Shown: piece after piece, positions 42,913 to 51,013 of the stretch
How positions within the stretch are numbered: position 1 is the first letter of the stretch
Layout: each line of letters starts with the position of its first letter
Position numbers and translations under genes: made by a program
Assembly (NCBI RefSeq): GCF_002295115.1
Contig: NZ_NSFV01000009.1
Location: forward strand, 124,001 to 188,000
Reading direction: 5' to 3'
Length of the DNA stretch: 64,000 bases
Source: Mesorhizobium sp. WSM4311
GTDB taxonomy: Bacteria; Pseudomonadota; Alphaproteobacteria; Rhizobiales; Rhizobiaceae
The notes under the pieces: generated by a model
Told to the model about the DNA's origin: nothing
The model's database searches: none
Seen by the model: the letters and a program-made list of their open reading frames with translations, nothing else

Positions 42913-43998
42913 TCAGGCCCCGTCAGCGCCCGCGTGCCAGGCCGATCCGTCCGCGGCGAAGAGATGCAAGGCCGTGGTGTCGAGCTTCAGCCGAACGGCG
43001 TCGCCCGGTTTGACGCTCGAAAGCCCACGGTCCTGTGCCGTGACCTGCGTCCCATCCGCAAGCCGCGCATAGACCAGCGTTCGCTCGCCAAGGCGCTCGA
43101 CGACGGTGGCCGTGGCCGATGTTTCACCGCCTTCGGCGACGACAGTCAGCGATTCCGGCCGCACCCCGAGTTCGTGCCAGTCCATGTTGACCTGCGCGCT
43201 GGGAAGTTCGACCAGCGATCCGTCGGTCAAGCGCGCATTGAGCCTGTCGCCCGAGCCCGAAACCGTGACAGGCAGAATGTTCATCGCCGGAGACCCGACG
43301 AAGGTCGCGACGAATCGCGACGCCGGACGTGCATAGACATCGACGGGTCTGCCCATCTGCTCTATCCGGCAATTGTTGAGGATGACAATGCGGTCGGCGA
43401 GCGTCATCGCTTCCACCTGGTCGTGGGTGACGTAGATCATCGTCGACTTCAAACGCTGATGCAGTTCGGCAAGCTCGACGCGCGTGCGGGCTCTAAGCGC
43501 CGCGTCCAGATTGGAGAGCGGCTCGTCGAACAGGAATGCCTTGGGCTCCTTGACGATCGCACGCCCGATGGCCACGCGCTGGCGCTGCCCGCCAGAGAGC
43601 TGCGACGGCCGCCGCTGAAGCAGCGCTTCGATCTCCAGGATACGCGCAGCCTCACCGATCCGATGGCGTATGACATCCGGCGCGACCCGAATGTTCCTCA
43701 GCCCAAAGGCCATGTTCTCCGCGACCGTCATATGCGGGTAAAGCGCATAGTTCTGGAAGACCATTGCAACGTTGCGCCTGCCCGGCGCAAGGTTCTCCGA
43801 GCGCACCCCGTCGATCGTCAGCGTGCCTTCGTCAATGCTTTCGAGGCCGGCGATCATCCGCAGCAGCGTCGTCTTGCCGGAACCGGACGGACCGAGAAAC
43901 ACGACCAGCTCTCCTGGCTGAATGTCCAAGCTCACGTCGCGGATCACCTCGACTGTGCCAAAGTGCTTTGATACGCCCGAAAGCGCGATTCCGGCCAT
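42913..43998 (-). CDS. ugpC: Sugar ABC transporter ATP-binding protein, UgpC/MsmK type
   Basis: The gene encodes 361 residues. It has Walker A GPSGSGKTT, Q-loop VFQNYALYPHMTV, signature LSGGQRQRVAIGRAI, Walker B FLFDEPLSNLD and the switch histidine in VTHDQVEAM. A C-terminal regulatory TOBE domain spans about residues 235-355. It most likely energises the CUT1 permeases encoded convergently at 41152-42875. A partial operator-like half-site (TTTCGGATA on the plus strand, 44025-44033) lies 27 bases upstream of its start, hinting at shared regulation. Confidence 0.9.
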   Translation of the reverse strand: MAGIALSGVSKHFGTVEVIRDVSLDIQPGELVVFLGPSGSGKTTLLRMIAGLESIDEGTLTIDGVRSENLAPGRRNVAMVFQNYALYPHMTVAENMAFGLRNIRVAPDVIRHRIGEAARILEIEALLQRRPSQLSGGQRQRVAIGRAIVKEPKAFLFDEPLSNLDAALRARTRVELAELHQRLKSTMIYVTHDQVEAMTLADRIVILNNCRIEQMGRPVDVYARPASRFVATFVGSPAMNILPVTVSGSGDRLNARLTDGSLVELPSAQVNMDWHELGVRPESLTVVAEGGETSATATVVERLGERTLVYARLADGTQVTAQDRGLSSVKPGDAVRLKLDTTALHLFAADGSAWHAGADGA

Positions 43999-44164
43999 GC
44001 CTGCGATCCTTCTTTCCTACATAATTTCGGATAAATACCCGATGTCAAGGAACTATGGGCGCCGAGTCGATCAGGCGGCCCAAACGCCGCATTGACCTGG
44101 CCAGGCATCGGCAGTCTTCTAGGATTGCCCTTGGGTGTTCAACGACTGGTCGAGGAAACGAAAG

Positions 44165-45673
44165 ATGCATCGGCGAGGTTTTCTGGCGGCAGGTCTTGCG
44201 ACGGTTCTTGTGAGCAAGCGTGCCGTAGCGCAGATGAAGATGGACGACATGCCCGGCATGGATATGGGCGGTCACTCAGGTCACGATATGGCCGCCGTGC
44301 CGCAAGGCACGGTGGTTCTGCCCGAGGGCGAGGCGCTACGCGAATTGCCCCTGCTGGCGAACCAAGCCAGCAGGCCGGGCCTGTTCAAGGCGACGCTGAC
44401 GGCCGGGTCCGCCACGGCACGTTTTGCGGAGGGATTGGACACGCCGATCCTCGCTTATAACGGCACCAGCCCCGGACCGCTGATCGAGGCAGTCGAGGGC
44501 GACCGCGTCGAGATCACCTTCGCCAACCGGATCGCGAACGAGGCAAGCACCATTCATTGGCACGGCATGCCGGTGCCGGCCGATCAGGACGGCAACCCGA
44601 TGGACCCGGTCGTCGCCGGCACCGACCGCACCTACAGTTTCGATCTGCCGGAAGGCAGCGCCGGCTCCTATTGGTATCACCCGCATCCGCACGGCAAGAC
44701 CGCCGAGCAGGTCTACCGCGGCCTTGCCGGCGCGTTCGTGGTCAAGCCGAAGGCCGATCCGATCCCGGCCGCCTATGGCGATACCGTGCTGGTGTTCACC
44801 GACCTGCGCCTTGCGGCCGATGGCAGCTTGCCCGACAACACGATGACGGACCTGATGAACGGGCGCGTCGGCGACCATGTGCTGGTCAACGGCCAGAAGA
44901 ATCCCACACTGACGGTGCCCTTTCGTGCGAAGCGGCGCTTCCGGCTTTACAATGCGACCAACGCGCGCTTTCTGCGGCTCTCCTTTGACGGCGCGGCGAT
45001 GACAATCATCGGAACCGACGGCGGTCTGCTGGAGATCCCGGTCGCGGCCGGCGACATCCTGCTCAGCCCGGCGGAACGGCTCGAACTGGTCGTCTCTTTC
45101 AACAAGCCCGGCGCGGCCGCGCTTACCACGCAAGATTATGACCGCGGCTGGATGGGTCCCGGGCGACCAGCCGATGCCGGACTGACGTTGCTGACGGTCA
45201 ATGTCTCGCAGACCGAGGCGGACCCAGTTCCGCCAATTCCCGACAGGCTGCGGCCGATCGCGCAACTCGGCGCTCCGGCTGTCAGCCGCCGGTTCGTCTT
45301 CACCGAAACCATGGCCATGAACGCCGGCGGCATGGAGATGGGCTTCCTCATCAACGGCGCCGCTTTCGACATGAAGCGCATCGACGTGGTCGCCAAGGCC
45401 GGTCAGGTCGAACTCTGGGAGATCGTCAACGAGGCGGACATGGATCATCCATTCCATGTGCATGGGACGCAGTTCCAGGTGATCGAACACGAACGCGGCG
45501 GCAACGTATCAAAGCCGGCCTATCGCGCCTGGAAAGACACCGTCAATGTCGCGCGCGGGGAGACGGTAAGGCTGCTGCTGCGGCAGGACCGGCCGGGGCC
45601 GAGGATGTATCACTGCCATATCCTCGAGCATGAGCAGCTCGGCATGATGGGCGTAGTCGACGTGCAGGCATAG
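44165..45673 (+). CDS. Multicopper oxidase (CopA/CueO-like)
   Basis: The gene encodes 502 residues. A twin-Arg start (MHRRGFLAAGLATVLVSKRAVA) suggests Tat export of the folded copper enzyme. A Met/His-rich stretch (MKMDDMPGMDMGGHSGHDM, residues about 24-42) follows. Copper ligands appear as HWHG, YHPHPHG, HPFHVHG and HCHILEHEQLGMM, the last with the type 1 Cys-His-Met set. It probably oxidises Cu(I) in copper resistance or acts as a laccase. GAGGAAACG lies upstream of ATG 44165. A YqaA-like gene follows 6 bases after the stop. Confidence 0.9.
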   Translation: MHRRGFLAAGLATVLVSKRAVAQMKMDDMPGMDMGGHSGHDMAAVPQGTVVLPEGEALRELPLLANQASRPGLFKATLTAGSATARFAEGLDTPILAYNGTSPGPLIEAVEGDRVEITFANRIANEASTIHWHGMPVPADQDGNPMDPVVAGTDRTYSFDLPEGSAGSYWYHPHPHGKTAEQVYRGLAGAFVVKPKADPIPAAYGDTVLVFTDLRLAADGSLPDNTMTDLMNGRVGDHVLVNGQKNPTLTVPFRAKRRFRLYNATNARFLRLSFDGAAMTIIGTDGGLLEIPVAAGDILLSPAERLELVVSFNKPGAAALTTQDYDRGWMGPGRPADAGLTLLTVNVSQTEADPVPPIPDRLRPIAQLGAPAVSRRFVFTETMAMNAGGMEMGFLINGAAFDMKRIDVVAKAGQVELWEIVNEADMDHPFHVHGTQFQVIEHERGGNVSKPAYRAWKDTVNVARGETVRLLLRQDRPGPRMYHCHILEHEQLGMMGVVDVQA

Positions 45674-45679
45674 TCCGGC

Positions 45680-46102
45680 GTGGCGGCGCTCTATGGCGCA
45701 CTGTTCCTCAGCGCCTTCCTCGCCGCAACCGTCCTGCCGGTTTCGTCGGAGGCGGTGCTCGCCGGCCTTGTCGTCTCGGGCCGCGGTGACCCCTGGCTGC
45801 TCCTTATGGTGGCAACGATCGGCAACACGCTCGGCTCCGTGTTGAACTGGGTTCTGGGGCGTGGCATTGACGGGCTGCGCAACAGGCGCTGGTTTCCGGT
45901 CACCGCCGATCGCTACGAGCAGGCGTCTCGAACGTTCCGGCGCTTTGGCGAATGGACACTTTTGTTTGCCTGGCTGCCGGATGTCGGAGATGCTCTCACC
46001 CTTGCCGCGGGCGCTGCGCGTACGAACCTCGGTGTGTTCGTCGCTCTTGTCGCGACGGGCAAGGCTGCACGCTATGCGGTGATCGTCGCGGCAGGGTTGT
46101 AG
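45680..46102 (+). CDS. YqaA/DedA-like small membrane protein
   Basis: The gene encodes 140 residues with three or four membrane segments, from GTG 45680. It shows VLPVSSEAVLAGLVVSG and GNTLGSVLNWVLGRG, typical of YqaA-type SNARE-associated/VTT family proteins, and FGEWTLLFAWLPDVGDALTLAAG with the conserved Pro-Asp-Gly region. It is translationally close to the multicopper oxidase gene. Its own function is unknown; relatives affect membrane lipid and envelope homeostasis. Confidence 0.82.
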   Translation: MAALYGALFLSAFLAATVLPVSSEAVLAGLVVSGRGDPWLLLMVATIGNTLGSVLNWVLGRGIDGLRNRRWFPVTADRYEQASRTFRRFGEWTLLFAWLPDVGDALTLAAGAARTNLGVFVALVATGKAARYAVIVAAGL

Positions 46103-46148
46103 GCGACGGCGTGAGCCATCTCCACATCATCGACCGCAAGCAGCATTG

Positions 46149-46742
46149 TCATCCGCGCGAGGCCGTTTTCGGCCGGCCGAAGACCATGCTTCGCATGACG
46201 CCATCGCGCAACAGCCCCAAATGCACCGTGGCAGCCAGGACGTGAATGCCGACAAGTCCAAGCATTATCCAGACCAGCTTCTGATGCACGAACGCGAAAC
46301 CCCTTGCCGACAGCGCGCCAACCGATGGCGCCAGCGGCACGGGCAAGGTTCCAAAAAGCCGTGCGGGGGGCATGAAAGGCATTGGCCGGTAGCCCAGCCA
46401 TCCCGTTATCAGGACGGCGAGGATGGTGACGTAGAGTAACATGTGGAAGAAAGCCGTCGCGAACCGCACGAACCGTGAGGTTGGCCTGGCCGGGGCCCGG
46501 GTGAAGCTGCGCCAGCAAAGCCTGAGGACGATGATGGCCAGGATCGTCGCGCCGATCGACATGTGAAGCGGCAGCCAGTTCATCATCGCCATGCCCGGCC
46601 CCCGCATCGGCCCGAAGGCAATAGCGATTTGCGCCGCGAGCGCCGCCACGGTCAGCCAATGCAGCAGACGAATGCCGAAATGCCAATGCAAGCGAGGTTT
46701 CCCGCTCACCTTCGCGGCCCGACATCTATCAAGGGGGCGCAT
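46149..46742 (-). CDS. Cytochrome b561-type membrane protein
   Basis: The gene encodes 197 residues with four membrane helices. Candidate haem-ligand histidines appear in LHWHFGIRLLHW, WLPLHMSIGAT, ARGFAFVHQKL and VGIHVLAATVHL, the spacing of bacterial b561 superoxide/quinol oxidoreductases. It converges on the YqaA gene, separated by 46 bases. Together with the multicopper oxidase it makes a small redox/copper group. The start ATG 46742 has no strong ribosome site, so a slightly shorter form is possible. Confidence 0.83.
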   Translation of the reverse strand: MRPLDRCRAAKVSGKPRLHWHFGIRLLHWLTVAALAAQIAIAFGPMRGPGMAMMNWLPLHMSIGATILAIIVLRLCWRSFTRAPARPTSRFVRFATAFFHMLLYVTILAVLITGWLGYRPMPFMPPARLFGTLPVPLAPSVGALSARGFAFVHQKLVWIMLGLVGIHVLAATVHLGLLRDGVMRSMVFGRPKTASRG

Positions 46743-46826
46743 GAGGGCGTGATGTCTTCGTCCTCTTCAACGGACCTGATTTCGCAAAGAGGTACAGTAC
46801 TTCTTCGCCAAGCACTTGAAAATGCA

Positions 46827-46903
46827 TGGTGATCCCGACAGGAATCGAACCTGTGACCTACAGATTAGGAATCTGCCGCTCTATCCTACTGAGCTACGGG
46901 ACC
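46827..46903 (-). tRNA. tRNA-Arg (anticodon CCU)
   Basis: The minus strand folds into a standard cloverleaf of 77 bases including encoded CCA. The acceptor stem pairs GGTCCCG with CGGGATC (one G-T), the D arm is GCTC-loop-GAGC, the anticodon arm is GCAGA-TTCCTAA-TCTGT with anticodon CCT, and the T arm is ACAGG-TTCGATT-CCTGT. The discriminator is A. Confidence 0.95.
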
Positions 46904-46940
46904 ACGCGGCCCGACACATAACCGCTTCGGACCGTTTCGC

Positions 46941-46976
46941 CAAGAGGCCGGCCGCATGCAATCGGCCGGCCTCTTG
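46941..46976. terminator. Bidirectional strong hairpin between tRNA-Arg and amidohydrolase gene
   Basis: A perfect 14-bp stem, CAAGAGGCCGGCCG (46941-46954) with CGGCCGGCCTCTTG (46963-46976), has an 8-base loop. Neither side has a T run. It lies 11 bases after the 3' end of the minus-strand M20 gene and would end or stabilise that transcript. Confidence 0.65.
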
Positions 46977-46987
46977 TGCAGTGCTCA

Positions 46988-48151
46988 TCACGCGGCCAGC
47001 GCGGTTTCCGCCAGCTTCACCCAGTAGCTCATGCCGTGCGGGATGGCCTCGTCGTTGAAATCGTAGGCCGGGTTGTGAAGACCGGCGGTGTCGCCATTGC
47101 CGATGAAGATGAAGGCGCCGGGGCGGGCTTCCAGCATGTAGGAGAAATCCTCGCCGCCCATCACCGGCTGGATGCCGCGGTGGACATGGGCGTCGCCGGC
47201 GACATCGGCCGCTATATCGCTGGCAAACACCGTCTCATCGGCATGGTTGAAGGTCACGGGGTAGTTTGCCTGGTAGTCGATCTCGATCTTGGCGCCGAAA
47301 GCGGTCGCCAGGCCGTCACAGATGGTGCGGATGCGCTCTTCGGATTTCTTGGCGATCTCCTTGCGCAAGGTGCGCACGGTGCCGGCGATCTCCGCCGATT
47401 CCGGGATGATGTTGTAGGCGTCGCCGGCATGGAACTTGGTCACCGACACCACCACGGCCTCGACCGGATCGGTGCTGCGCGAGGCGATCGTCTGCAGCGC
47501 GCCGACCAGCTGGCTGGTGATGACGATCGGGTCGATCGTGCCGTGCGGCATCGCGGCGTGACCGCCCTTGCCTTTCACGGTGATGGTGAATTCGGCCGTC
47601 GCCGCCATGATGGGGCCAGGACGGATGGCGAACTGGCCGACGGGCAGGCCCGGCATGTTGTGCATTCCGAACACCTTGGAGATGTCGAATCGCTCCATCA
47701 TGCCGTCCTTGACCATCTCGTTGCCGCCGCCGCCGCCTTCTTCCGCCGGCTGGAAGATCACCGCCACGGAGCCGGCGAAGTTGCGCGTCTCGGCGAGGTA
47801 TTTCGCGGCACCCAAAAGCATCGCCGTGTGGCCGTCATGGCCGCAGGCGTGCATCTTGCCGGGAACGGTCGAGGCATAGGGCTTGCCGGTGATTTCGTTG
47901 AGCGGCAGCGCATCCATGTCGGCGCGCAGGCCGATGGTGGCGCCTTCGCCTTGGCGGCCGCGTATGATGCCGACGACGCCGGTCTTGCCGAGACCGCTGA
48001 CCACATCGTCGCAGCCGAACTCTTTCAGCTTTTCGGTGACGAAAGCCGCCGTCTTGAAGACATCGAAGTTCAGCTCCGGCGTCTGGTGCAGATGCCGGCG
48101 CCAGCCGGCGACTTCGTCCTGCATTTCAGCGGCGCGGTTCAGGATTGGCAT
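46988..48151 (-). CDS. M20-family amidohydrolase (hippurate hydrolase/N-acyl amino acid hydrolase type)
   Basis: The gene encodes 387 residues. Metal-binding motifs are MHACGHDGHTAMLLG and FQPAEEGGGGGNEMV, with a dimerisation domain in the middle (about residues 185-300) and GGEDFSYMLEARPGAFIFIG near the C-terminus. The enzyme removes acyl groups from amino acids. ATG 48151 is chosen because the family typically begins with a short helix before DEVAGWRRHLHQTPEL; the longer form starts in a direct-repeat region. It is followed by a strong hairpin. Confidence 0.9.
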   Translation of the reverse strand: MPILNRAAEMQDEVAGWRRHLHQTPELNFDVFKTAAFVTEKLKEFGCDDVVSGLGKTGVVGIIRGRQGEGATIGLRADMDALPLNEITGKPYASTVPGKMHACGHDGHTAMLLGAAKYLAETRNFAGSVAVIFQPAEEGGGGGNEMVKDGMMERFDISKVFGMHNMPGLPVGQFAIRPGPIMAATAEFTITVKGKGGHAAMPHGTIDPIVITSQLVGALQTIASRSTDPVEAVVVSVTKFHAGDAYNIIPESAEIAGTVRTLRKEIAKKSEERIRTICDGLATAFGAKIEIDYQANYPVTFNHADETVFASDIAADVAGDAHVHRGIQPVMGGEDFSYMLEARPGAFIFIGNGDTAGLHNPAYDFNDEAIPHGMSYWVKLAETALAA

Positions 48152-48198
48152 GATGGTTCCATTCGTTGTTGGAGCAGCCGGCTTCAGCCTGGTCTTCT

Positions 48199-48250
48199 GC
48201 AATTGTGCCCGGGGTTTTGCAATTGTGCCGGGGCTTTGGAATTGTGATTG
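48199..48250. repeat. Short 20-bp direct repeats upstream of the amidohydrolase gene
   Basis: Two adjacent 20-base units, beginning GCAATTGTGCC at 48199 and 48219 and each running through GGGG and CTTT/TTTT, are followed by a partial unit (GAATTGTGATTG at 48239). They lie in the promoter region of the divergent M20 and D,D-carboxypeptidase genes. Their role is unknown. Confidence 0.55.
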
Positions 48251-48404
48251 TCAGGCACTTTGCCATGTTGGCGTCACATAGGGTAAATAGCACCGCACCG
48301 ATGTGGTCCGTTTTTGAGGGTCGGACTCATTGTGCTGGCGGTCGCGTAACGAAATCTTACGGAGCCAGGGGCAATCAGGGCAAGAGGCGATTTCGGATTA
48401 GATC

Positions 48405-49571
48405 ATGCGGCACAGGCATTTCCTCAAACTATTCTCGGCTGGCGCGATCATGCTGTCGGTCCTGGCCGGACCGGCGCTGGCCAATCCGGTGGTTGTCTTC
48501 GATTTGAAGAACGGCCAGATCCTGCAGCACCAGGATGCCTTCAAACGCTGGTATCCGGCCTCGCTGAGCAAGCTGATGACCGCCTATGTGACCTTCCGGG
48601 CGATCGCGGCCGGCGAGGTCCAGCTCGATTCGCCGATCAAGGTGACCAAGCACTCGGCCGGTGAGCCGCCAAGCAAGATGGGTTTCAAGCCGGGCTCGGT
48701 GATGCGGCTCGACAATGCGCTGAAGATGATGCTGGTCAAATCGGCCAATGACATCGCCATGGCTGTCGGCGAGAATGTCGGCGGCTCGCAGGCCGCCTTC
48801 GCCGAAAGGATGAATGCCGAAGCAGCACGGCTCGGCATGAACGGCACCCATTTCGTCAATCCGAACGGCCTCTATTCGCCCGACCAGTACACGACGGCGC
48901 GCGACCTCGCCGTGCTGGTGATGGCGATCCGCCGCGAGTTCCCGCAATATGCGCCGTGGTTCTCGATCGAAGGTCTTGCGGTCGGCAAGAAGGCCATTTC
49001 GAACTACAATCTGCTGATCGGCCGCTATCCCGGCGCCGACGGCATGAAGACGGGCTTCGTCTGCCCTTCCGGCTTCAACATGATCGGTTCGGCGACGCGC
49101 AACGGCCGCACGCTGGTCGCGATTGTGCTGGGCGAGAAGTCGGCGGTCAGCCGCGCCGAAACCGCGGCAAAACTGCTCGACCAGGGGTTTGACACGCCCA
49201 CGGCCGGTTCGGCCACCGTCGCCACGCTGGCGCCCTATGGCGACACGGTTTCGCCCAACGACATGCATGACGAGGTCTGCAAGAAGAAGACGAAGGAGGA
49301 GCAGTCCGAGGCGCCGCCGGCGGCCGCTGCCAAGGACGCGCCGAAATCGCCCTATCAGGAAAAGCTCGACCATGTGCCGACGCTAGTCGCCGTTGGCCTC
49401 GGCGGCGCCACCGGCCCGGCGCCGAAGGCGATGCTCGACCAGGGCGGCCAGGAATATGCCGACGTGCCGATCCCGAGCTGGCGGCCCGATCGGCCGGCGC
49501 CGACCGGCTCCGGTCCGGCCGTTGCCGGTTCCGCCGCGCAGGGCGACCAGCCGGTCAAGGTCGCGAACTAG
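48405..49571 (+). CDS. D-alanyl-D-alanine carboxypeptidase, S11 family (penicillin-binding protein)
   Basis: The gene encodes 388 residues. A signal peptide ends near GPALANPVV. The catalytic SxxK is in WYPASLSKLMTAYV, the SxN in MLVKSANDIAMAVGENVGG and the KTG in GADGMKTGFVCPSGFN. The C-terminal 120 residues are low-complexity, Lys/Glu then Pro/Ala-rich, replacing the usual anchor. It trims pentapeptide stems of peptidoglycan in the periplasm. Its stop codon is the first part of a palindromic repeat. Confidence 0.9.
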   Translation: MRHRHFLKLFSAGAIMLSVLAGPALANPVVVFDLKNGQILQHQDAFKRWYPASLSKLMTAYVTFRAIAAGEVQLDSPIKVTKHSAGEPPSKMGFKPGSVMRLDNALKMMLVKSANDIAMAVGENVGGSQAAFAERMNAEAARLGMNGTHFVNPNGLYSPDQYTTARDLAVLVMAIRREFPQYAPWFSIEGLAVGKKAISNYNLLIGRYPGADGMKTGFVCPSGFNMIGSATRNGRTLVAIVLGEKSAVSRAETAAKLLDQGFDTPTAGSATVATLAPYGDTVSPNDMHDEVCKKKTKEEQSEAPPAAAAKDAPKSPYQEKLDHVPTLVAVGLGGATGPAPKAMLDQGGQEYADVPIPSWRPDRPAPTGSGPAVAGSAAQGDQPVKVAN

Positions 49572-49638
49572 AGCATGATCCCGAACAGTGGAATCCGGTT
49601 TTCGGAAAAGATCATGCTCAAACAAAGAGACAGAGCCT
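49569..49638. repeat. Palindromic repeat with 10-bp inverted ends, between dac and cobW-like genes
   Basis: GAGCATGATC (49571-49580) and GATCATGCTC (49610-49619) are perfect inverted repeats around a 29-base centre that includes GGAATCCGGTTTTCGGAAAA. The tail CAAACAAAGAGACAGAGC resembles the tail of the elements at 1652-1746 and 24414-24511. It overlaps the stop of the preceding gene and runs up to the start of the next. Confidence 0.8.
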
Positions 49639-49639
49639 G

Positions 49640-50749
49640 ATGAATGGGTTCCCGATACCCGTCTCGGTGCTGACCGGCTTCCTCGGCGCCGGCAAGACGA
49701 CACTGCTCAACCGGCTGTTGAAGGACCCGGCGCTGGCCGACACCGCGGTCATCATCAACGAGTATGGCGAGGTGGCGATCGACCATCTGCTGGTCGAGCA
49801 GGCTTCCGACGGCATCATCCAGCTTTCCGACGGCTGCCTGTGCTGCACCGTGCGCGGCGAACTGGTCGATACGCTGGCCGATTTGGTCGACCGGCTGCAG
49901 ACCGGCCGTATCGTCCGGCTTGCCCGCGTCATCGTCGAGACCACGGGTCTGGCCGACCCGGCGCCGGTGCTGCAGTCGATCATGGCGCATCCTGCGCTCG
50001 TCCAGGCTTTCCGGCTCGACGGCGTCATCACCCTGGTCGATGCGGTCAATGGCAATGCCACGCTCGATGCCCATGTCGAGGCGGTCAAGCAGGTCGCCGT
50101 CGCCGACCGCATCGTGCTGAGCAAGGCCGACTTGGTGACGGATGCCGGCGATCTCGACACGCTGCGGGCGCGCCTGCGGCAGATCAATCCGGGTGCCGAA
50201 CTGCTTGATGCCGGCCATTCAACGACCGGCGTGGCGGGGCTGTTTGATTGCGGCCTCTACAATCCCGCCACCAAATCCGCCGATGTGCGCCGCTGGCTCG
50301 GCGAGGAAGCGGCGCATGACCACGACCATCACCACGATGGTCATGACCATGATCACAGTCATGGGCATGGCCATCGCCACGATTCCCGCGTGCGCTCCTA
50401 TTCGCTTGTCCATGACGGTCCGGTGCCGTTTTCAGCGATAGAAATGTTCCTCGACCTGTTGCGTTCGACGCATGGCGAGAAGCTGCTGCGCATGAAGGGC
50501 GTGATCGAACTCAGCGAAGATCCGTCACGCCCGCTGGTCATCCACGGCGTGCAGAAGATCCTGCATCCGCCGGCAAGGTTGCCCGCCTGGCCGGACGGCC
50601 AGCGCGGCACGCGGCTGGTGCTGATCACACTCGACATGCCGGAAGACTATGTGCGCAGGCTGTTCGCCGCCTTCACCAACCGGCCGTCGATCGACACACC
50701 CGACCGCGCGGCGCTGGAGAACAATCCGCTGGCGATCGCCGGAAGATAG
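49640..50749 (+). CDS. CobW/COG0523-family GTPase (metallochaperone type)
   Basis: The gene encodes 369 residues. The P-loop is GFLGAGKTTLLN at residues 13-24, the CxCC metal site is GCLCC (65-69), and the guanine motif reads SKAD in place of NKxD. A His/Asp-rich loop (about residues 225-250, starting HDHDHHHDGHD) lies between the GTPase and C-terminal CobW domains. Such proteins deliver zinc or cobalt to target enzymes. It is not beside the cobST genes, so a zinc role is at least as likely as cobalamin synthesis. The start is within the tail of a repeat, whose AGAG may serve as ribosome site. Confidence 0.87.
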   Translation: MNGFPIPVSVLTGFLGAGKTTLLNRLLKDPALADTAVIINEYGEVAIDHLLVEQASDGIIQLSDGCLCCTVRGELVDTLADLVDRLQTGRIVRLARVIVETTGLADPAPVLQSIMAHPALVQAFRLDGVITLVDAVNGNATLDAHVEAVKQVAVADRIVLSKADLVTDAGDLDTLRARLRQINPGAELLDAGHSTTGVAGLFDCGLYNPATKSADVRRWLGEEAAHDHDHHHDGHDHDHSHGHGHRHDSRVRSYSLVHDGPVPFSAIEMFLDLLRSTHGEKLLRMKGVIELSEDPSRPLVIHGVQKILHPPARLPAWPDGQRGTRLVLITLDMPEDYVRRLFAAFTNRPSIDTPDRAALENNPLAIAGR

Positions 50750-50765
50750 CGCTTCACACCGAAAT

Positions 50766-51011
50766 TCAGACGGTCTCGCCACGCTCGACCAGGAACCGAT
50801 GGCCGCCTGATACCGCCGCTGTTTCAATGAGCTGGTGGCCGGCATCGGAGCAAAAGGCGGGAATATCGATGACAGCGAGCGGGTCGGTGGTCTCGAGCCA
50901 CAGCCGACTGCCCGGCTGCATTCCCGCCAGCCGCTTCTTTGCCTTCAGTACCGGCAAAGGGCAGTTCAGCCCTTTCAGATCGTAGACAGCGGTATCCCCG
51001 GCCAAGACCAA
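50766..51011 (-). CDS. TusA-family sulfurtransferase-like protein
   Basis: The gene encodes 81 residues, the usual length. The motif LNCPLPVLKAKK carries the persulfide-accepting Cys17 in the CPxP context, followed by LWLETTDPLAVIDIPAFCSDAGHQLI with a second Cys. TusA-like proteins relay sulfur for tRNA thiolation or cofactor synthesis. It converges on the CobW-like gene with 16 bases between. It lies 2 bases downstream of the L,D-transpeptidase gene and may share its transcript. Confidence 0.88.
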   Translation of the reverse strand: MVLAGDTAVYDLKGLNCPLPVLKAKKRLAGMQPGSRLWLETTDPLAVIDIPAFCSDAGHQLIETAAVSGGHRFLVERGETV

Positions 51012-51013
51012 GC

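Noticed and set aside
46827..46903. tRNA-Arg as the attachment site of a genomic island
   Set aside because: No integrase lies beside it and I found no repeated copy of the tRNA 3' end in the window; flanking genes look ancestral.
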